A DNA stretch of 48,875 bases from an uncultured Burkholderiales bacterium (lineage in GTDB: Bacteria > Pseudomonadota > Gammaproteobacteria > Burkholderiales > Burkholderiaceae_C), in NCBI GenBank assembly GCA_903832625.1, contig CAILCI010000003.1, forward strand, positions 1 through 48,875. Reading direction: 5' to 3'. Numbering within the stretch: the first letter of the stretch is position 1; every line of letters starts with the position of its first letter. Positions 25,576 through 35,912 of this stretch are shown here, in pieces. Below the pieces are notes generated by a model. That model saw only the letters and a program-made list of their open reading frames with translations. It searched no databases and had not been told where the DNA came from. A program made the translations under genes and the position numbers.

Positions 25576-26082
25576 TTATTCGTTGTCGCGTTGCGCTTTG
25601 AGCAACTTGGTTTTGATGCGATTGCGCTTCAAAGGCGAGAGGTATTCCACAAACACTTTGCCCAGCAAGTGGTCCATTTCATGCTGCATGCACACCGCCA
25701 ACATGCCTTCGGCCTCGATCACCCGTGACTGGCCTTTGCCGTCCAAGGCGCGAACCTTGACTTGCGTGGCGCGTTCCACGCCATCGTAAATGCCGGGCAC
25801 GGACAAACAACCTTCTTCGCCTTTGACGCGCTCTTGGCCCATCCACTCAATCTCGGGGTTGATGAGCACCAGCGGTTCGTTGCGGTCTTCCGAGACGTCA
25901 ATCACCACCAAGCGCTCGTGCACATCGATTTGCGTCGCGGCCAAGCCAATGCCATTGGCGTCGTACATGGTCTCCAGCATGTCGGCGATGAGGGTTTGAA
26001 TGCGTGCATCCACCGCAGCCACAGGTTTGGCGACGGTATGCAAGCGCGGATCGGGGTATTTCAATATGTCTAGCTTTGCCAT
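25576..26082 (-). CDS. def: Peptide deformylase
   Basis: This metalloenzyme removes the N-terminal formyl group from new proteins. The 168-residue protein has all three motifs: GIGLAATQI (near 45-53), EGCLSVPG with the metal cysteine, and [12 protein letters not shown] with both histidines and catalytic Glu. ATG 26082 gives the standard [15 protein letters not shown]-terminus; a longer in-frame reading of about 115 residues has no family features. It diverges from dprA with 91 bases between them. Confidence 0.97.
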   Translation of the reverse strand: MAKLDILKYPDPRLHTVAKPVAAVDARIQTLIADMLETMYDANGIGLAATQIDVHERLVVIDVSEDRNEPLVLINPEIEWMGQERVKGEEGCLSVPGIYDGVERATQVKVRALDGKGQSRVIEAEGMLAVCMQHEMDHLLGKVFVEYLSPLKRNRIKTKLLKAQRDNE

Positions 26083-26173
26083 CCCTCTATTGTCCCTGCT
26101 TTTGAAAATTCTGAGCGCCAGCGCTGGCTTTGCGGAGCGCAAATTAGCACAATAGTATTCAAAGGAGTTTTTT

Positions 26174-27331
26174 ATGGATTTGGACGATCTCACCCCATGG
26201 CTGCGCCTGAGCTTGAGCCACGGCATTGGCAACGACGCAGCGCGGCGCTTGCTCAATGCCTTTGGCAGCCCGCAGGCAGTGTTTGAACAAACCGAGGCCA
26301 GCTTGCGCCAAGTCGTCAGCGCAAACCAAAGCCTTGCGTTGTTGACCGAACCCAACGACTTGCGGGTGCAAATCACCCGCACCCAGCAATGGCTCAAGGG
26401 CAGCACGACTGCGCAAGGCCGCGCCATTTGGTGCCTGGGCGATGCAGCTTATCCGCAAGCCTTGCTGCAATTGGCCGATCCGCCGCTGATGGTCTATGTG
26501 CAAGGTCAACTTGAGCGCACGCTGGGCAACGCTTTATCGGTGGTGGGCAGCCGCAACCCCACACCTCAGGGCGCTCAAACCGCACAAGACTTTGCGCACA
26601 GCTTGAGCAGCGAAGGCTTGTGCATCGTCTCTGGTTTGGCGCTTGGTATTGATGGTGCAGCGCATTTAGGCGCTCTGCAAGGCGCACAAACAAAGGGCTT
26701 GCGCGGCTTTTCAGACCAGCCACAAACTGCGCACGATGACCACTGGCGCACCGTAGCCGTGGTGGGCACGGGGCTAGACCGGGTGTATCCGCGCCAACAC
26801 CATGCGCTGGCGCAACAAATTTGCGAACAGGGTGTGATGATGAGCGAATACGCTTTAGGCTCGCAGCCTCATGCGCACCATTTCCCGCAGCGCAATCGGC
26901 TCATTGCTGCGCTGGGTTTGGGCTGCTTGGTGGTGGAGGCGGCCAAGCAATCGGGGTCACTCATCACCGCGCAAATGGCTTTGGAATTGGGGCGCGAAGT
27001 GATGGCAATTCCAGGCTCCATCCATTCACCGCAATCGCATGGTTGCCATCATTTGATTCGCCAAGGTGCGAAGTTGGTTGAAACGGCCAACGATGTGCTG
27101 GAAGAGTTGCAATTGTCTTCGGCAGTGGATTCTCCAGCCCACTCAACGCATGAAGATGATGCTTCGCCACTACTCAAAAGCATGGGGTTCACGCCAGTGA
27201 GCCTTGACGCCTTGCTACTGCGCAACAGCCTAGACACCGCCACGCTGCAAGCGGAGTTGCTGGGCTTAGAACTCAGCGGCCAGATTGCGCGTTTGCCGGG
27301 CGGTTTATTTCAACGTTTAAACAACGGCTGA
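26174..27331 (+). CDS. dprA: DNA-processing protein DprA/Smf
   Basis: This cytosolic protein binds incoming single-stranded DNA and loads RecA during natural transformation. The 385 residues comprise an N-terminal helical region and a Rossmann-like core: [11 protein letters not shown] (near 117), [41 protein letters not shown] and [20 protein letters not shown] segments. A C-terminal winged-helix domain ([15 protein letters not shown]) follows. The start has AAGGAG seven bases upstream. smg follows after a short gap, as is usual in betaproteobacteria. Presence of dprA does not by itself show competence. Confidence 0.95.
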   Translation: MDLDDLTPWLRLSLSHGIGNDAARRLLNAFGSPQAVFEQTEASLRQVVSANQSLALLTEPNDLRVQITRTQQWLKGSTTAQGRAIWCLGDAAYPQALLQLADPPLMVYVQGQLERTLGNALSVVGSRNPTPQGAQTAQDFAHSLSSEGLCIVSGLALGIDGAAHLGALQGAQTKGLRGFSDQPQTAHDDHWRTVAVVGTGLDRVYPRQHHALAQQICEQGVMMSEYALGSQPHAHHFPQRNRLIAALGLGCLVVEAAKQSGSLITAQMALELGREVMAIPGSIHSPQSHGCHHLIRQGAKLVETANDVLEELQLSSAVDSPAHSTHEDDASPLLKSMGFTPVSLDALLLRNSLDTATLQAELLGLELSGQIARLPGGLFQRLNNG

Positions 27332-27367
27332 TCTTGCATGATCACAAAAACCAGTTATATTGAAAGC

Positions 27368-27850
27368 ATGTTTGAAGTACTCGTATTCGTCTACGAAAAC
27401 TATTGGCAAGGCAATGCCTGCCCTCAGCTTGAACAGTTGGGGCGCAAGCTCAGCGCCGTCGGCTTTGAACTTGACGATATTCGCCAAGCTCTGCATTGGT
27501 TGGCCGATCTCAACATTGCCTCCCACCAAGCCCAGTTGATCGACATCAGCCCTGCGCGTAGCGAACAACACCCTGCGTCTATCTACAGCTTGCGCGTTTA
27601 CAGTGCAGCAGAGCAAGACCAACTGGGAGCAGCTTGCTTGGGCTTCATCAAGTTTCTTGAGTCGGCGGGTGTGTTGTCAGCCCACATGCGCGAAATTGTG
27701 ATTGATCGCGCCATGGCCGTTCCGGCCAGCCCGATTGCACTCGATGACTTGAAAATCATTGTGCTCATGGTGTATTGGAGCTTTGGCTTGGAGCCCGATG
27801 CGCTGGTCTTAGACGAGTTGTGCGACGACGACAGTCGCTTGGCGCATTAA
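27368..27850 (+). CDS. smg: Smg/DUF494 family protein
   Basis: This conserved proteobacterial protein of unsettled function is usually encoded next to dprA and a topoisomerase gene. The product starts [13 protein letters not shown], matching the family N-terminus, and has [18 protein letters not shown] near 35-52 and a C-terminal [20 protein letters not shown] 27368 is preferred because of that N-terminus, giving 160 residues; an in-frame ATG at 27338 would add 10 but neither start has a good ribosome site. The stop overlaps the convergent rsmA stop by four bases. Confidence 0.85.
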   Translation: MFEVLVFVYENYWQGNACPQLEQLGRKLSAVGFELDDIRQALHWLADLNIASHQAQLIDISPARSEQHPASIYSLRVYSAAEQDQLGAACLGFIKFLESAGVLSAHMREIVIDRAMAVPASPIALDDLKIIVLMVYWSFGLEPDALVLDELCDDDSRLAH

Positions 27851-28614
27851 CTGGCCTTCAACGCCAGCATCAAATCGACATACTCGCTCACAGGCACTTC
27901 TTCGGCGCGGCGTTGCACATCAAAATGGCCTGCGAAGCGCTTGTCTTCTAGCCATTTGCCCAAAGTGTGGCGCAACAGCTTGCGCCGCTGGCTGAAGGCC
28001 ACTTGCACCATTTGTTCAAACAAGGGCAAGCTGATGTCGTCCACATCGCTGCGCGGCACCATGCGAACCACGGCGCTGTCCACACGCGGCGGCGGATCAA
28101 AGGATTCGGGCGGCACGAACAACACATTTTCCATGGCGTAGCGCCATTGCAGCACCACACTCAGGCGGCCAAAGTCGCTGGTCGAGGGCTGCGCCACCAT
28201 GCGATCGATCACCTCTTTTTGCAGCATGAAATGTTGGTCTTCAATGACGTTCACATGCTGGATCAGGTGAAACAAAATGGGCGAAGAAATGTTGTAGGGC
28301 AAATTGCCCACCACGCGCAGCTTGGGCGCGTTCAGGCTGTGTGCAAGCGCTGTGAAATCAACCTTCAACACGTCTGACTCGATCACGTTGAGCTGACCAT
28401 GCTCGCGCAGCCGAGCAGCCAAGTCGCGGTCGAGTTCAATCACGTTCAGATGCCCCAAGCGTTCCACCAGTGGCTGGGTCAACGCGGCCAAGCCGGGGCC
28501 AATTTCGACCATGGGCTGCCCCGCTTGCGGAGCGATGGCGCGAACAATGGCGTCAATGATGCCGCCGTCGGTCAGGAAATGCTGACCAAAGCGCTTGCGT
28601 GCAATGTGTTTCAA
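27847..28614 (-). CDS. rsmA: 16S rRNA (A1518/A1519) dimethyltransferase RsmA/KsgA
   Basis: This enzyme dimethylates two adjacent adenines near the 3' end of 16S rRNA late in small-subunit assembly. The 255 residues show [26 protein letters not shown] (SAM loop near 35-49), [11 protein letters not shown], and the catalytic [11 protein letters not shown] near 105-115. The start is TTG 28614, which gives the standard [12 protein letters not shown]-terminus, with an AAGAAAG purine stretch upstream. It is 12 bases after surA, continuing lptD-surA-rsmA; pdxA, which lies between surA and rsmA in E. coli, is absent here. Confidence 0.95.
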   Translation of the reverse strand: MKHIARKRFGQHFLTDGGIIDAIVRAIAPQAGQPMVEIGPGLAALTQPLVERLGHLNVIELDRDLAARLREHGQLNVIESDVLKVDFTALAHSLNAPKLRVVGNLPYNISSPILFHLIQHVNVIEDQHFMLQKEVIDRMVAQPSTSDFGRLSVVLQWRYAMENVLFVPPESFDPPPRVDSAVVRMVPRSDVDDISLPLFEQMVQVAFSQRRKLLRHTLGKWLEDKRFAGHFDVQRRAEEVPVSEYVDLMLALKAS

Positions 28615-28626
28615 ACTCTTGCTTTC

Positions 28627-29976
28627 TTACTGAGGTGAATCGCGGTATTCCACATAAGCGTGGCCACGCACCTCTTGAACCCATTGGCTGTAGGTTTCTT
28701 CGTATTTTTTATCGCGCAAATTGTTGCGCATTAATTCTCTGAAATCACGCTCAGACATAACGCCTTGACGCCGCTCCAACACTTGAATCAAGTGAACGCC
28801 AAAGCGCGAAACCAAGGGGTCTGAGATCTCATCCACTGCCAGCGCATCCATGACTTTTTCAAACTCTGGAACAAAATTGCCCGGCCCCACCCAGCCCAAA
28901 TCGCCACCCGCAGGTGCGCTGGCGTCGCTGGAATAGTCTCGCGCGAGTTGCGCAAAATTGGCCTTGCCCGCCAAAATTTGCTTGCGGAATTCGGCCAATT
29001 TGCCACGCGCTTCAATCAGGCTGAGTTTGCTGTCGATGCGCAACAAAATGTGTCGTGCATGGGTTTCGGTGATGGCGACTTTGTTGCTGCTGCGCTTGTT
29101 GATGACTTTGAGAATGTGAAATCCCGCGCCAGAACGCACCACGTCGCTGAGCTCGCCCACACCCAATTTTTGCGTGGCATTTACAAACAAGCTGGGGTAT
29201 TTGTCGGCTGGGCGCAGACCTAAGTTGCCGCCTTTTTCGCGGTCTGGGCTGTCTGAGCTTTTGAGCGCGACCGCCAAGAAATCTTCGCCTTGTTTGAGGC
29301 GGCTCAAAATAATCCGGGCTTTGTTTTGCAAAGCCAGCACCTGAGAGTCGCTGGCTGACTCCGGCACGGCAACCAAAATTTGGGCAAGCTCTAACTCGAC
29401 ATTGGGGCTGCTGTTTGCACCTTGCTGGGCTTTGACGGCCTCGTCAATCTCTTTGTCGCTGATCTTGATGCGGGCGGGAACGTTGCGTTCCGTCAGTTTT
29501 TGCAAGGTCAATTGCTCGCGCAGACCTTGCTGGACTTCGGCCAAAGTTTTGCCTTCGCTCATGGCTGATTTGCGCCATTGTTCAACGCTCATTTGCGCCA
29601 AAGCGGCTTTGCGAATTTCTGATTGTTCAACAGCAAGCAAATCGACATCTACGCCCGTGTCTTTGGCATTTTGCAGGAGCGCTTTTTCTTCAATCAGTTT
29701 TTCGAGCGCATCTTTGAGCAAAAAATCAGCACTAGGCGCTGTGCCGTTTTTGGTCACCAATTCCAAGCGAATTTGGTTGGCGCGAGAGCGCACCTCATGA
29801 TTGGTGATGGGAAATGAGTCGACAACGGCAACGATGTAGTCACCATTGAGCGTGTTTTTAGGAACTGATTTTTTCTGAGCCAGAACGCCCGACACCGCGC
29901 ACAGACACAGCACCGCGCAAAGAAAACGCTTGATCGACAAAGGACTAAAAAGAAGCATCAACATAAAAAAGATCAT
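28627..29976 (-). CDS. surA: Periplasmic chaperone/peptidyl-prolyl isomerase SurA
   Basis: This protein escorts unfolded outer-membrane proteins, including LptD, through the periplasm to the BAM complex. The 449-residue precursor has a hydrophobic signal segment (SIKRFLCAVLCLC, cleavage probably after VLA). The N-terminal SurA domain is followed by two parvulin PPIC domains, one around 195-300 (GENLG-like GGNLGLRPADKYPSLF) and one around 310-415 (HARHILLRID, GGDLGWVGPGNFVPEFE). ATG 29976 overlaps the lptD stop by four bases; internal ATGs at residues 5 and 7 are alternatives. Confidence 0.95.
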   Translation of the reverse strand: MIFFMLMLLFSPLSIKRFLCAVLCLCAVSGVLAQKKSVPKNTLNGDYIVAVVDSFPITNHEVRSRANQIRLELVTKNGTAPSADFLLKDALEKLIEEKALLQNAKDTGVDVDLLAVEQSEIRKAALAQMSVEQWRKSAMSEGKTLAEVQQGLREQLTLQKLTERNVPARIKISDKEIDEAVKAQQGANSSPNVELELAQILVAVPESASDSQVLALQNKARIILSRLKQGEDFLAVALKSSDSPDREKGGNLGLRPADKYPSLFVNATQKLGVGELSDVVRSGAGFHILKVINKRSSNKVAITETHARHILLRIDSKLSLIEARGKLAEFRKQILAGKANFAQLARDYSSDASAPAGGDLGWVGPGNFVPEFEKVMDALAVDEISDPLVSRFGVHLIQVLERRQGVMSERDFRELMRNNLRDKKYEETYSQWVQEVRGHAYVEYRDSPQ

Positions 29977-32420
29977 TCATAGCCACCAAAGCGACTGGGG
30001 TTGGCCGCGGGTTGGCGCAAGGGTTCATAACGCGGCACATTGCTTTTCAAAGAACTCAATGCGCCGGTTCCAACACGTGAGAAACCAACCAATTCAAGTT
30101 GGAACAAAATTCTTTGGCGCGACACGCCGTCCGCAATTTGAAGTTGCTCGTTGACGATGCGTCCCAGCCAGCACCCTGCATCGTATTCGAAACCAAGAAC
30201 TGACTCGATCGGCTTGTGATCCAAGGTGCTGTAGCTCACCCGCCCAACGCCAAACCAACGGCCTTCGCCCAAACCTCGACCGCTGCCCAGCGACTGATCG
30301 GCTTTGCCGCCAAACAAGTCACTCAAGGGCCATTGCCAGCCCATGTCCACTTGCCGAGTGATGGGCAGATTGGTGGTTGGGTCATCTTGGGTGCGATAGG
30401 CGGCTGTCAAGGTTCTGTAGGAGCCTGGTGTGTAGCGCGCGCCAATCATGCCTTGGGTTGAGTTACCCAATTTCGGGTTGTACTGAACCACGGTTTCAGC
30501 GCTCCAGCTTCGGGTAAGGTTCACACTCGCGCCCACCAAAATATCACTGAATCGATCTTGCTGAACTGAGCCGCCGGGCAAATAGATTTGCTGGTCTTGC
30601 AAGCGCAAGCGTTGAGCCACCGCGAATCGCGCACCTTCCGCACCACTGGCGGGGTCGATCAAACGGGAAGTCGCACCCAAGGTCATCAATTTGGCGTCGG
30701 CAACGCGATCCTGCCCAGAAAAAGCGTTTTCGCTGAAGATGCTGGCAAAGTTAAAGCTGTTCAAACCTGAGTCGTAATTGGGCAGATAGTTTTGATCTTT
30801 GAACGGCGTTTGCACATACAGGGCACGCGGCTCCAGAGTCTGCGTCCAAGCGCGGTCAAAGAGGTGACTGTTGCGCTCAAAAACCACGCCGCTGTCAAGA
30901 CTGTAAGTGGGCACCATCACGCTGGCGCTGGTTTGACCTGTTGCCAATGCGGTGTCAAATTGGTAGCTTGCGCCATGTAACTGAACCTTGGGCGTGATGT
31001 AGCCCCCAGGCATTAAAAAGGGGCGACTCAGTTGCAAGTTCATCACTTCACGGTTGCCGTTGGGCGCACAGTTGGCCAAATTGGTGGCGTCGGTCTGTGC
31101 GCATTCGTAGGTGCGATTGGATTCAAAACGCGTGATTTGCGTGGTCGCTGTGAAATCAAAGCCGCCCACATTGCTGCGCATGTATTGCAATCCCAGTTGG
31201 GGCACACGATCAAAGGGCGGTGTGATGCGGTTGCTCACATCTGCCAAATCTTGCAAAGTTTGCCAACGCTGAGTCAGCAAGCTTGTGCTCACCACACCGT
31301 TGGACCACGACAAGTTGACATCGTTGGACAACAAGCGTTGAACACCCGTGTTGTTGGAAAGTGAAAAATCTTTCCAATAATTGTCATCGCTGGCTCGGTT
31401 CAAGTGCAAGCCAAATCCCAAATTGCCACCTGCAAAGCTTGGGTTCGGCAAGCCGGTTTGGCTGAACTGATAGCCCCAGCGATCGCGCTGACGCAAAGTG
31501 TCGTTGGACATGTAATCGATCCGCGCCAATCCTTGAACCGGCAACAAGGGATTGGTCGAGCTTTCCAAATATCGAAACTCGCCTTCGCCTTGGATGCCGC
31601 GTTTGCTCCAATAAGTGGGCGTGAGCGTCACATCCCGATTGGGCGCCAAGTTGATGTAGTAGGGCTGCGAATACTGAACGCCACCAATGTTGTCCACGCC
31701 AATCGAAGGCGGCAACAAACCAGATTTGCGCGTGTCGCCCAAGGGAAACTCAATCGAACTAGACGACAACAAAGTCACATCTTTGAATTTGAGTTTGGCG
31801 TTTTCAGCCACGCCTATGTTTCGATCTGAATCCAAGCTGATGGTGTCGGCGCGAATCAGCCAATCGGGCAGCCAACTGGGGCCGGGTTTTCGCTGGCAGG
31901 TGGTGTACTGGGCGTTGTGCAATTTGCTGTTGGCATCATCCACAAAATCGATGCGATCGGCTGTGCCGCGTCCGCCGTATTTGGGATTGTCAAACGTGGG
32001 TTGGGTGAAAAAGCCTTCGAAGGCGTCCAAATACAAATTCAACTCGGGGCCTTGATACACATTGCCGGCGCGATTGATGTAGACGTTGCCTGTGGCTTTG
32101 GCCAAATCGCTTTGGTGGTCGTAATCCACATGATCGGCTTTGATCAACAAGTCGCCACGTCGAATCACCACATGGCCATCCAAGACCGTTTGAACATCGG
32201 TTTGTCCGCTGATGGCGTCACTTTGCACAAAGGTGGGCAACTGTTTGCGGATGTCTTGCGGAATGGCCTCTTGCAGCAAACTGCTGGGCTTGAGCACCAA
32301 AGGCGGCGCACTGGCTTGCTGCGCAAATGCAGCGGGAAACCACACGCACAGCGCAGCACCACCCACGCCATACAGCACGAATTGTTGAGGCCAGCGGAAA
32401 AAGCGAGACAAAAAAATCAA
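29973..32420 (-). CDS. lptD: LPS-assembly outer membrane protein LptD
   Basis: This large beta-barrel protein, with the lipoprotein LptE, inserts lipopolysaccharide into the outer leaflet. The product has about 815 residues: a signal sequence ending FPAAFA/QQ, a periplasmic OstA/LptA-like jellyroll (VIRRGDLLIKADHVDYD, ATGNVYINRAGNVYQG), then a long C-terminal barrel region to the end. Start is uncertain. TTG 32420 with AAGG eight bases upstream is preferred; TTG 32459 would add 13 residues, and no ATG is available. It diverges from amgK and is coupled to surA, which helps fold it. Confidence 0.93.
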   Translation of the reverse strand: MIFLSRFFRWPQQFVLYGVGGAALCVWFPAAFAQQASAPPLVLKPSSLLQEAIPQDIRKQLPTFVQSDAISGQTDVQTVLDGHVVIRRGDLLIKADHVDYDHQSDLAKATGNVYINRAGNVYQGPELNLYLDAFEGFFTQPTFDNPKYGGRGTADRIDFVDDANSKLHNAQYTTCQRKPGPSWLPDWLIRADTISLDSDRNIGVAENAKLKFKDVTLLSSSSIEFPLGDTRKSGLLPPSIGVDNIGGVQYSQPYYINLAPNRDVTLTPTYWSKRGIQGEGEFRYLESSTNPLLPVQGLARIDYMSNDTLRQRDRWGYQFSQTGLPNPSFAGGNLGFGLHLNRASDDNYWKDFSLSNNTGVQRLLSNDVNLSWSNGVVSTSLLTQRWQTLQDLADVSNRITPPFDRVPQLGLQYMRSNVGGFDFTATTQITRFESNRTYECAQTDATNLANCAPNGNREVMNLQLSRPFLMPGGYITPKVQLHGASYQFDTALATGQTSASVMVPTYSLDSGVVFERNSHLFDRAWTQTLEPRALYVQTPFKDQNYLPNYDSGLNSFNFASIFSENAFSGQDRVADAKLMTLGATSRLIDPASGAEGARFAVAQRLRLQDQQIYLPGGSVQQDRFSDILVGASVNLTRSWSAETVVQYNPKLGNSTQGMIGARYTPGSYRTLTAAYRTQDDPTTNLPITRQVDMGWQWPLSDLFGGKADQSLGSGRGLGEGRWFGVGRVSYSTLDHKPIESVLGFEYDAGCWLGRIVNEQLQIADGVSRQRILFQLELVGFSRVGTGALSSLKSNVPRYEPLRQPAANPSRFGGYE

Positions 32421-32498
32421 CGCAAAGCAACCTTGAGTATTAGCGAATTTGCCTATCAATCAGGCATCAACCAATGGTTTGTAAAATTTGAATTATCC

Positions 32499-33638
32499 AT
32501 GAGCAGCTCACCCCCCCCCATCACCGACGGCCTGGCCTCAGCCGAGCCTGTGTTCAACCCCATCGAATGGGCCCAGCCCGAGCGCCGCGCCGCCTTTGCG
32601 TCTTGGCTGACCCACATCGCCGCTCAGCATGGCCTGCAGCCAGAAACTGTCCGCATCGCCTCTGCCGACGCCAGTTTTAGGCGTTACTTCAGGATTGACG
32701 GGGCTTCCAGCAGCTTTGTCATCATGGACGCCCCGCCCGACAAAGAAAACTGCCAGCCTTTTGTGCAGGTCGCGGCCTTGATGCAGCAAGCGGGCTTGCT
32801 CGCGCCGCGTGTGTTGGCTTGGGACGAAGCGCTGGGCTTCATGCTCTTGGACGACCTTGGCCATCAGACCATGATGGACGTCATCCAGCCCGAACAAGCG
32901 CAAGCCAATCTTGGCCTGTACCTGCGTGCTCTAGACGCTTTGCAAGCCTGGCAGAGCATCAGCCAGCCCCAGACCTTGCCCGCCTACGACGAGGCCTTGC
33001 TGGCGCGCGAACTCAGTCTCTTTCCCGACTGGTATTTGAAGCAGCACCGAGGCCTGAGCTTGAGCGTTGATCAGCAACACATGCTCGACACCACGTTCAA
33101 GACCATCCTCCAACGCAATTTGGCCGCGCCCAAGGTCTATGTGCACCGCGACTTCATGCCGCGCAATTTGATGATGCCGCGCTATGCTTCCGAGCCGCGT
33201 TTGGGTGTGCTCGATTTTCAAGACGCTGTTTACGGCCCCATCACCTATGACATTGCCAGCCTCATGCGCGACGCTTTTTTGAGCTGGGACGAAGAGTTTG
33301 TGCTGGAAGTGACCATCCGCTACTGGGAGCGCATTCGTAAAACCGGCATGATCGACTTTGAAGGTTGGTCGCAAGACTTTGGCGAATTTTGGCGTGCTGT
33401 GGAATGGATGGGCTTGCAACGCCACCTCAAAGTCGCTGGCATTTTTGCCCGCCTGACCTTGCGCGACGGCAAACCCAAGTACTTGGCCGATGCCCCGCGT
33501 TTCATCACTTACATCCGCGCCACCGCCAGCCGCTATGTGGAGCTCAAGCCGTTGCTGCGCTTCATCGACCAAGTCGAGGGGCTGGAGTCGGGCATCAACC
33601 TCGCTTATCCACGCCTTGGCACGCAAGGGCGCGCTTAG
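32499..33638 (+). CDS. amgK: N-acetylmuramate/N-acetylglucosamine 1-kinase (AmgK-like phosphotransferase)
   Basis: This aminoglycoside-phosphotransferase-fold kinase phosphorylates the anomeric position of MurNAc in cell-wall recycling. The 379-residue protein contains ASFRRYFRI near the N-terminus, FVIMDAPPDKENC, the catalytic loop VHRDFMPRNLM, and the metal site GVLDFQDAVYGPITYDIASL, all AmgK-like. Its position divergent from lptD is typical of the family. The usual next gene, murU, is absent; rsmE follows after 2 bases instead. Assignment to AmgK rests on family resemblance and context. Confidence 0.85.
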   Translation: MSSSPPPITDGLASAEPVFNPIEWAQPERRAAFASWLTHIAAQHGLQPETVRIASADASFRRYFRIDGASSSFVIMDAPPDKENCQPFVQVAALMQQAGLLAPRVLAWDEALGFMLLDDLGHQTMMDVIQPEQAQANLGLYLRALDALQAWQSISQPQTLPAYDEALLARELSLFPDWYLKQHRGLSLSVDQQHMLDTTFKTILQRNLAAPKVYVHRDFMPRNLMMPRYASEPRLGVLDFQDAVYGPITYDIASLMRDAFLSWDEEFVLEVTIRYWERIRKTGMIDFEGWSQDFGEFWRAVEWMGLQRHLKVAGIFARLTLRDGKPKYLADAPRFITYIRATASRYVELKPLLRFIDQVEGLESGINLAYPRLGTQGRA

Positions 33639-33640
33639 CC

Positions 33641-34432
33641 ATGCCGCGCTTTTACTGCCCTTTGCCCTTGACCACGGGCTTGAGCCTCGATTTGCCCGCC
33701 GTGGCCGCTCGGCATGTGCAGGTTTTACGAATGCAACCCGGCCATGCCTTGACGCTCTTCAACGGCCTAGGCGGCGAGTTCAGCGCTGAGGTCGAACACA
33801 TGGGGCGCAGCGATGTGCGCGTCTTCATTGGCGCGCACGCCGACATTGAGCGCGAAGCCGCGCAAACTGTGCATTTGGCCGTCGGCATGCCCGCCAATGA
33901 GCGCATGGATTGGCTGGTCGAAAAAGCCACCGAGCTGGGCGTTGCCCGCATCACACCGCTCATGACCGAGCGCAGCGTGGTGCGCCTGAGCGGCGAGCGC
34001 GCCGACAAAAAACAAGCCCATTGGCAAGCCATCGCAGCCAGCGCCTGCGAGCAATGTGGCCGCAACCGTGTGCCCACCATCGACGCACCCCAGCGCTTGG
34101 ATGCCTGGCTGGCCTCTGTCGCGGCGCTGAAAGCGCACAAGGCCGTGTTATCGCTGCATGACAGCACGCAGGGGCTGCGGGGATGGGCTGCGTCTTGTGC
34201 GCCCGTCACTTTGAGCGCGGCGGGAGCGATTGGCGCTGGCAATGACGTCGGTCTGGCGAACACCGCAAACAACTGGCTGCTGCTCAATGGCCCCGAAGGT
34301 GGCTTGAGCGACTCCGAAGACGCCTTGGCGCGCAGCCACGGCTTTGCCGCCGTGAGCTTGGGCGAACGGGTGCTGCGATCAGAAACAGCGGCTTTGGCGG
34401 GGTTGATGGGCTTGGTTGACTTCTCAAATTGA
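33641..34432 (+). CDS. rsmE: 16S rRNA (uracil-1498-N3)-methyltransferase
   Basis: This SPOUT-class methyltransferase modifies U1498 in the small-subunit decoding region. The 263 residues begin MPRFYCPLPL, with HVLRM-like HVQVLRMQPG (PUA-like domain), DWLVEKATELGVARITPLMTERSVV in the catalytic part, and the knot motifs LLLNGPEGGLSDSE and VSLGERVLRSETA. ATG 33641 lies 2 bases after amgK; longer in-frame readings overlap amgK and have no family N-terminus. It converges with the M20 peptidase gene. Confidence 0.95.
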   Translation: MPRFYCPLPLTTGLSLDLPAVAARHVQVLRMQPGHALTLFNGLGGEFSAEVEHMGRSDVRVFIGAHADIEREAAQTVHLAVGMPANERMDWLVEKATELGVARITPLMTERSVVRLSGERADKKQAHWQAIAASACEQCGRNRVPTIDAPQRLDAWLASVAALKAHKAVLSLHDSTQGLRGWAASCAPVTLSAAGAIGAGNDVGLANTANNWLLLNGPEGGLSDSEDALARSHGFAAVSLGERVLRSETAALAGLMGLVDFSN

Positions 34433-34445
34433 GCGCTTGTAGCTC

Positions 34446-35912
34446 TCAAGGCATCGCCGCCATCACCTGCCCCACCGCCGCTGTGAGGCGCTTGGCATAA
34501 GGCACATGCAAGAACTCGTTGGGTCCGTGGGCGTTGCTCTTGGGGCCGAGCACGCCGCAGACCATCATTTGTGCCTTGGGAAAACCACGGCTAAGCATGT
34601 TCATGAGTGGAATCGTGCCGCCTTGGCCGATGGTGGCGCAGGGCGCGCCAAAGTGCGCCAAGCTGGCCTCGTTCAAGGCTTGTTCAAACCACGATGCTGA
34701 GGTGGGCGCATTCCAGCCGTTGGCCGAGCCTTCGGGGTGGAAGGTGACATGGGCTTGGTAAGGCGCGTTGTCTTCGAGCAAGGTTTTGAGTTCTTGCACC
34801 GCTTGGGCGGCATCGAGCAAAGGCGGCAAGCGCAAACTGAGCTTGAAGGCGGTGTAAGGGCGCAGCACATTGCCTGCGTCTTTGAGGGCGGGCAGACCTT
34901 CTGCGCCCGTCACGCTCAAGGTCGGCGACCAAGTGCGTTGCAGCAGGGCTTGCAGCGGATCATCGGTCATGGGCAGGGTGGAGAGGCTGGCGCCGCCACA
35001 GTCGTGGTGCGCCCAAGGCAGGCGCTTGAACATCTCGTCGCCCAACAGCGCGGCGGTCACGCGGGCTTGCGCCAAACGATCGGGCGGCACCTGCACATGA
35101 AAACTCGCGGGCAGCAAACGACCCGTGGCGCTGTCTTCCAAGCGGTCGAGCACTTGGCGCATGATGCGAAAACTCGATGGCACCACGCCCGAAGCGTCGC
35201 CCGAATGGATGCCCTCGGTCAACACTTCTACCTTCAACACGCCACTGGCCATGCCACGCAAACTGGTGGTGAGCCAGAGTTGGTCGTAATTGCCCGCGCC
35301 GCTGTCCAAGCACATGACCAAGCCCACATCGCCCAAGCGCGAACGCAGCGCGTCCACGTAGGGCAGCAAATCGTAAGAACCCGATTCTTCGCAAGTCTCA
35401 ATCAAGCCCACGATGCGCGGATGCGCCACGCCCTGCGCTTTGAGGCCTTGGATGGCAGCAATGCTGGCGTAAATGGCGTAGCCGTCGTCCGCGCCGCCGC
35501 GCCCGTACAGCTTGCCGTCCTCCAACTTGGGCGTCCACGGGCCTAAGTCTGAGCGCCAGCCATTGAATTCGGGCTGTTTGTCCAAATGGCCGTACATCAA
35601 GACGGTTTGGCTGCTGGCCGAGTTGTCGCGAGTGGCGGCCACTTCAAAGAAGATGACGGGCGTGCGGTTGGGCAAGCGGATGACTTCCAGCGTCAGCCCT
35701 GCCACTTTTTGCGCCAACACCCAATCGGCAGCGCGTTGCACCACACATGCGATGTGTCCGTTTTGCTGCCACTGCGCATCAAAGGCTGGCGACTTGGCAG
35801 GAATGGCAATGTAGTCGCTCAACTGCCCCACGATGTCTGCGTCCCACACTTGAGTGACGGATTGCAGCAGGGTTTGGGGGTTGAGGGCTGGTGTGGGGAT
35901 TCTTGCGTTCAT
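34446..35912 (-). CDS. M20 family metallopeptidase
   Basis: This cytosolic di-zinc peptidase or amidohydrolase of 488 residues has the metal motifs MYGHLDKQPEFNGW, GRGGADDGYA and the catalytic ETCEESGSYD, then HSGDASGVVP in the lid/dimerisation domain. GQGGTIPLM and HGPNEFLHVPYAKR close the site near the C-terminus. It resembles the ArgE/DapE/carnosinase-like di- or tripeptidase group; the actual substrate is unknown. Its ATG overlaps the metW stop by four bases, so it is co-translated with metX-metW, a link whose metabolic meaning is not obvious. Confidence 0.9.
   Translation of the reverse strand: MNARIPTPALNPQTLLQSVTQVWDADIVGQLSDYIAIPAKSPAFDAQWQQNGHIACVVQRAADWVLAQKVAGLTLEVIRLPNRTPVIFFEVAATRDNSASSQTVLMYGHLDKQPEFNGWRSDLGPWTPKLEDGKLYGRGGADDGYAIYASIAAIQGLKAQGVAHPRIVGLIETCEESGSYDLLPYVDALRSRLGDVGLVMCLDSGAGNYDQLWLTTSLRGMASGVLKVEVLTEGIHSGDASGVVPSSFRIMRQVLDRLEDSATGRLLPASFHVQVPPDRLAQARVTAALLGDEMFKRLPWAHHDCGGASLSTLPMTDDPLQALLQRTWSPTLSVTGAEGLPALKDAGNVLRPYTAFKLSLRLPPLLDAAQAVQELKTLLEDNAPYQAHVTFHPEGSANGWNAPTSASWFEQALNEASLAHFGAPCATIGQGGTIPLMNMLSRGFPKAQMMVCGVLGPKSNAHGPNEFLHVPYAKRLTAAVGQVMAAMP

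Noticed and set aside
26083-26427. N-terminal extension of peptide deformylase
   Set aside because: It crosses the divergent promoter and runs antisense to dprA; the standard deformylase N-terminus begins at 26082.
31917-32498. Extension of amgK back through the lptD region
   Set aside because: It is antisense to the LptD N-terminal domain; the AmgK-like sequence begins at ATG 32499.
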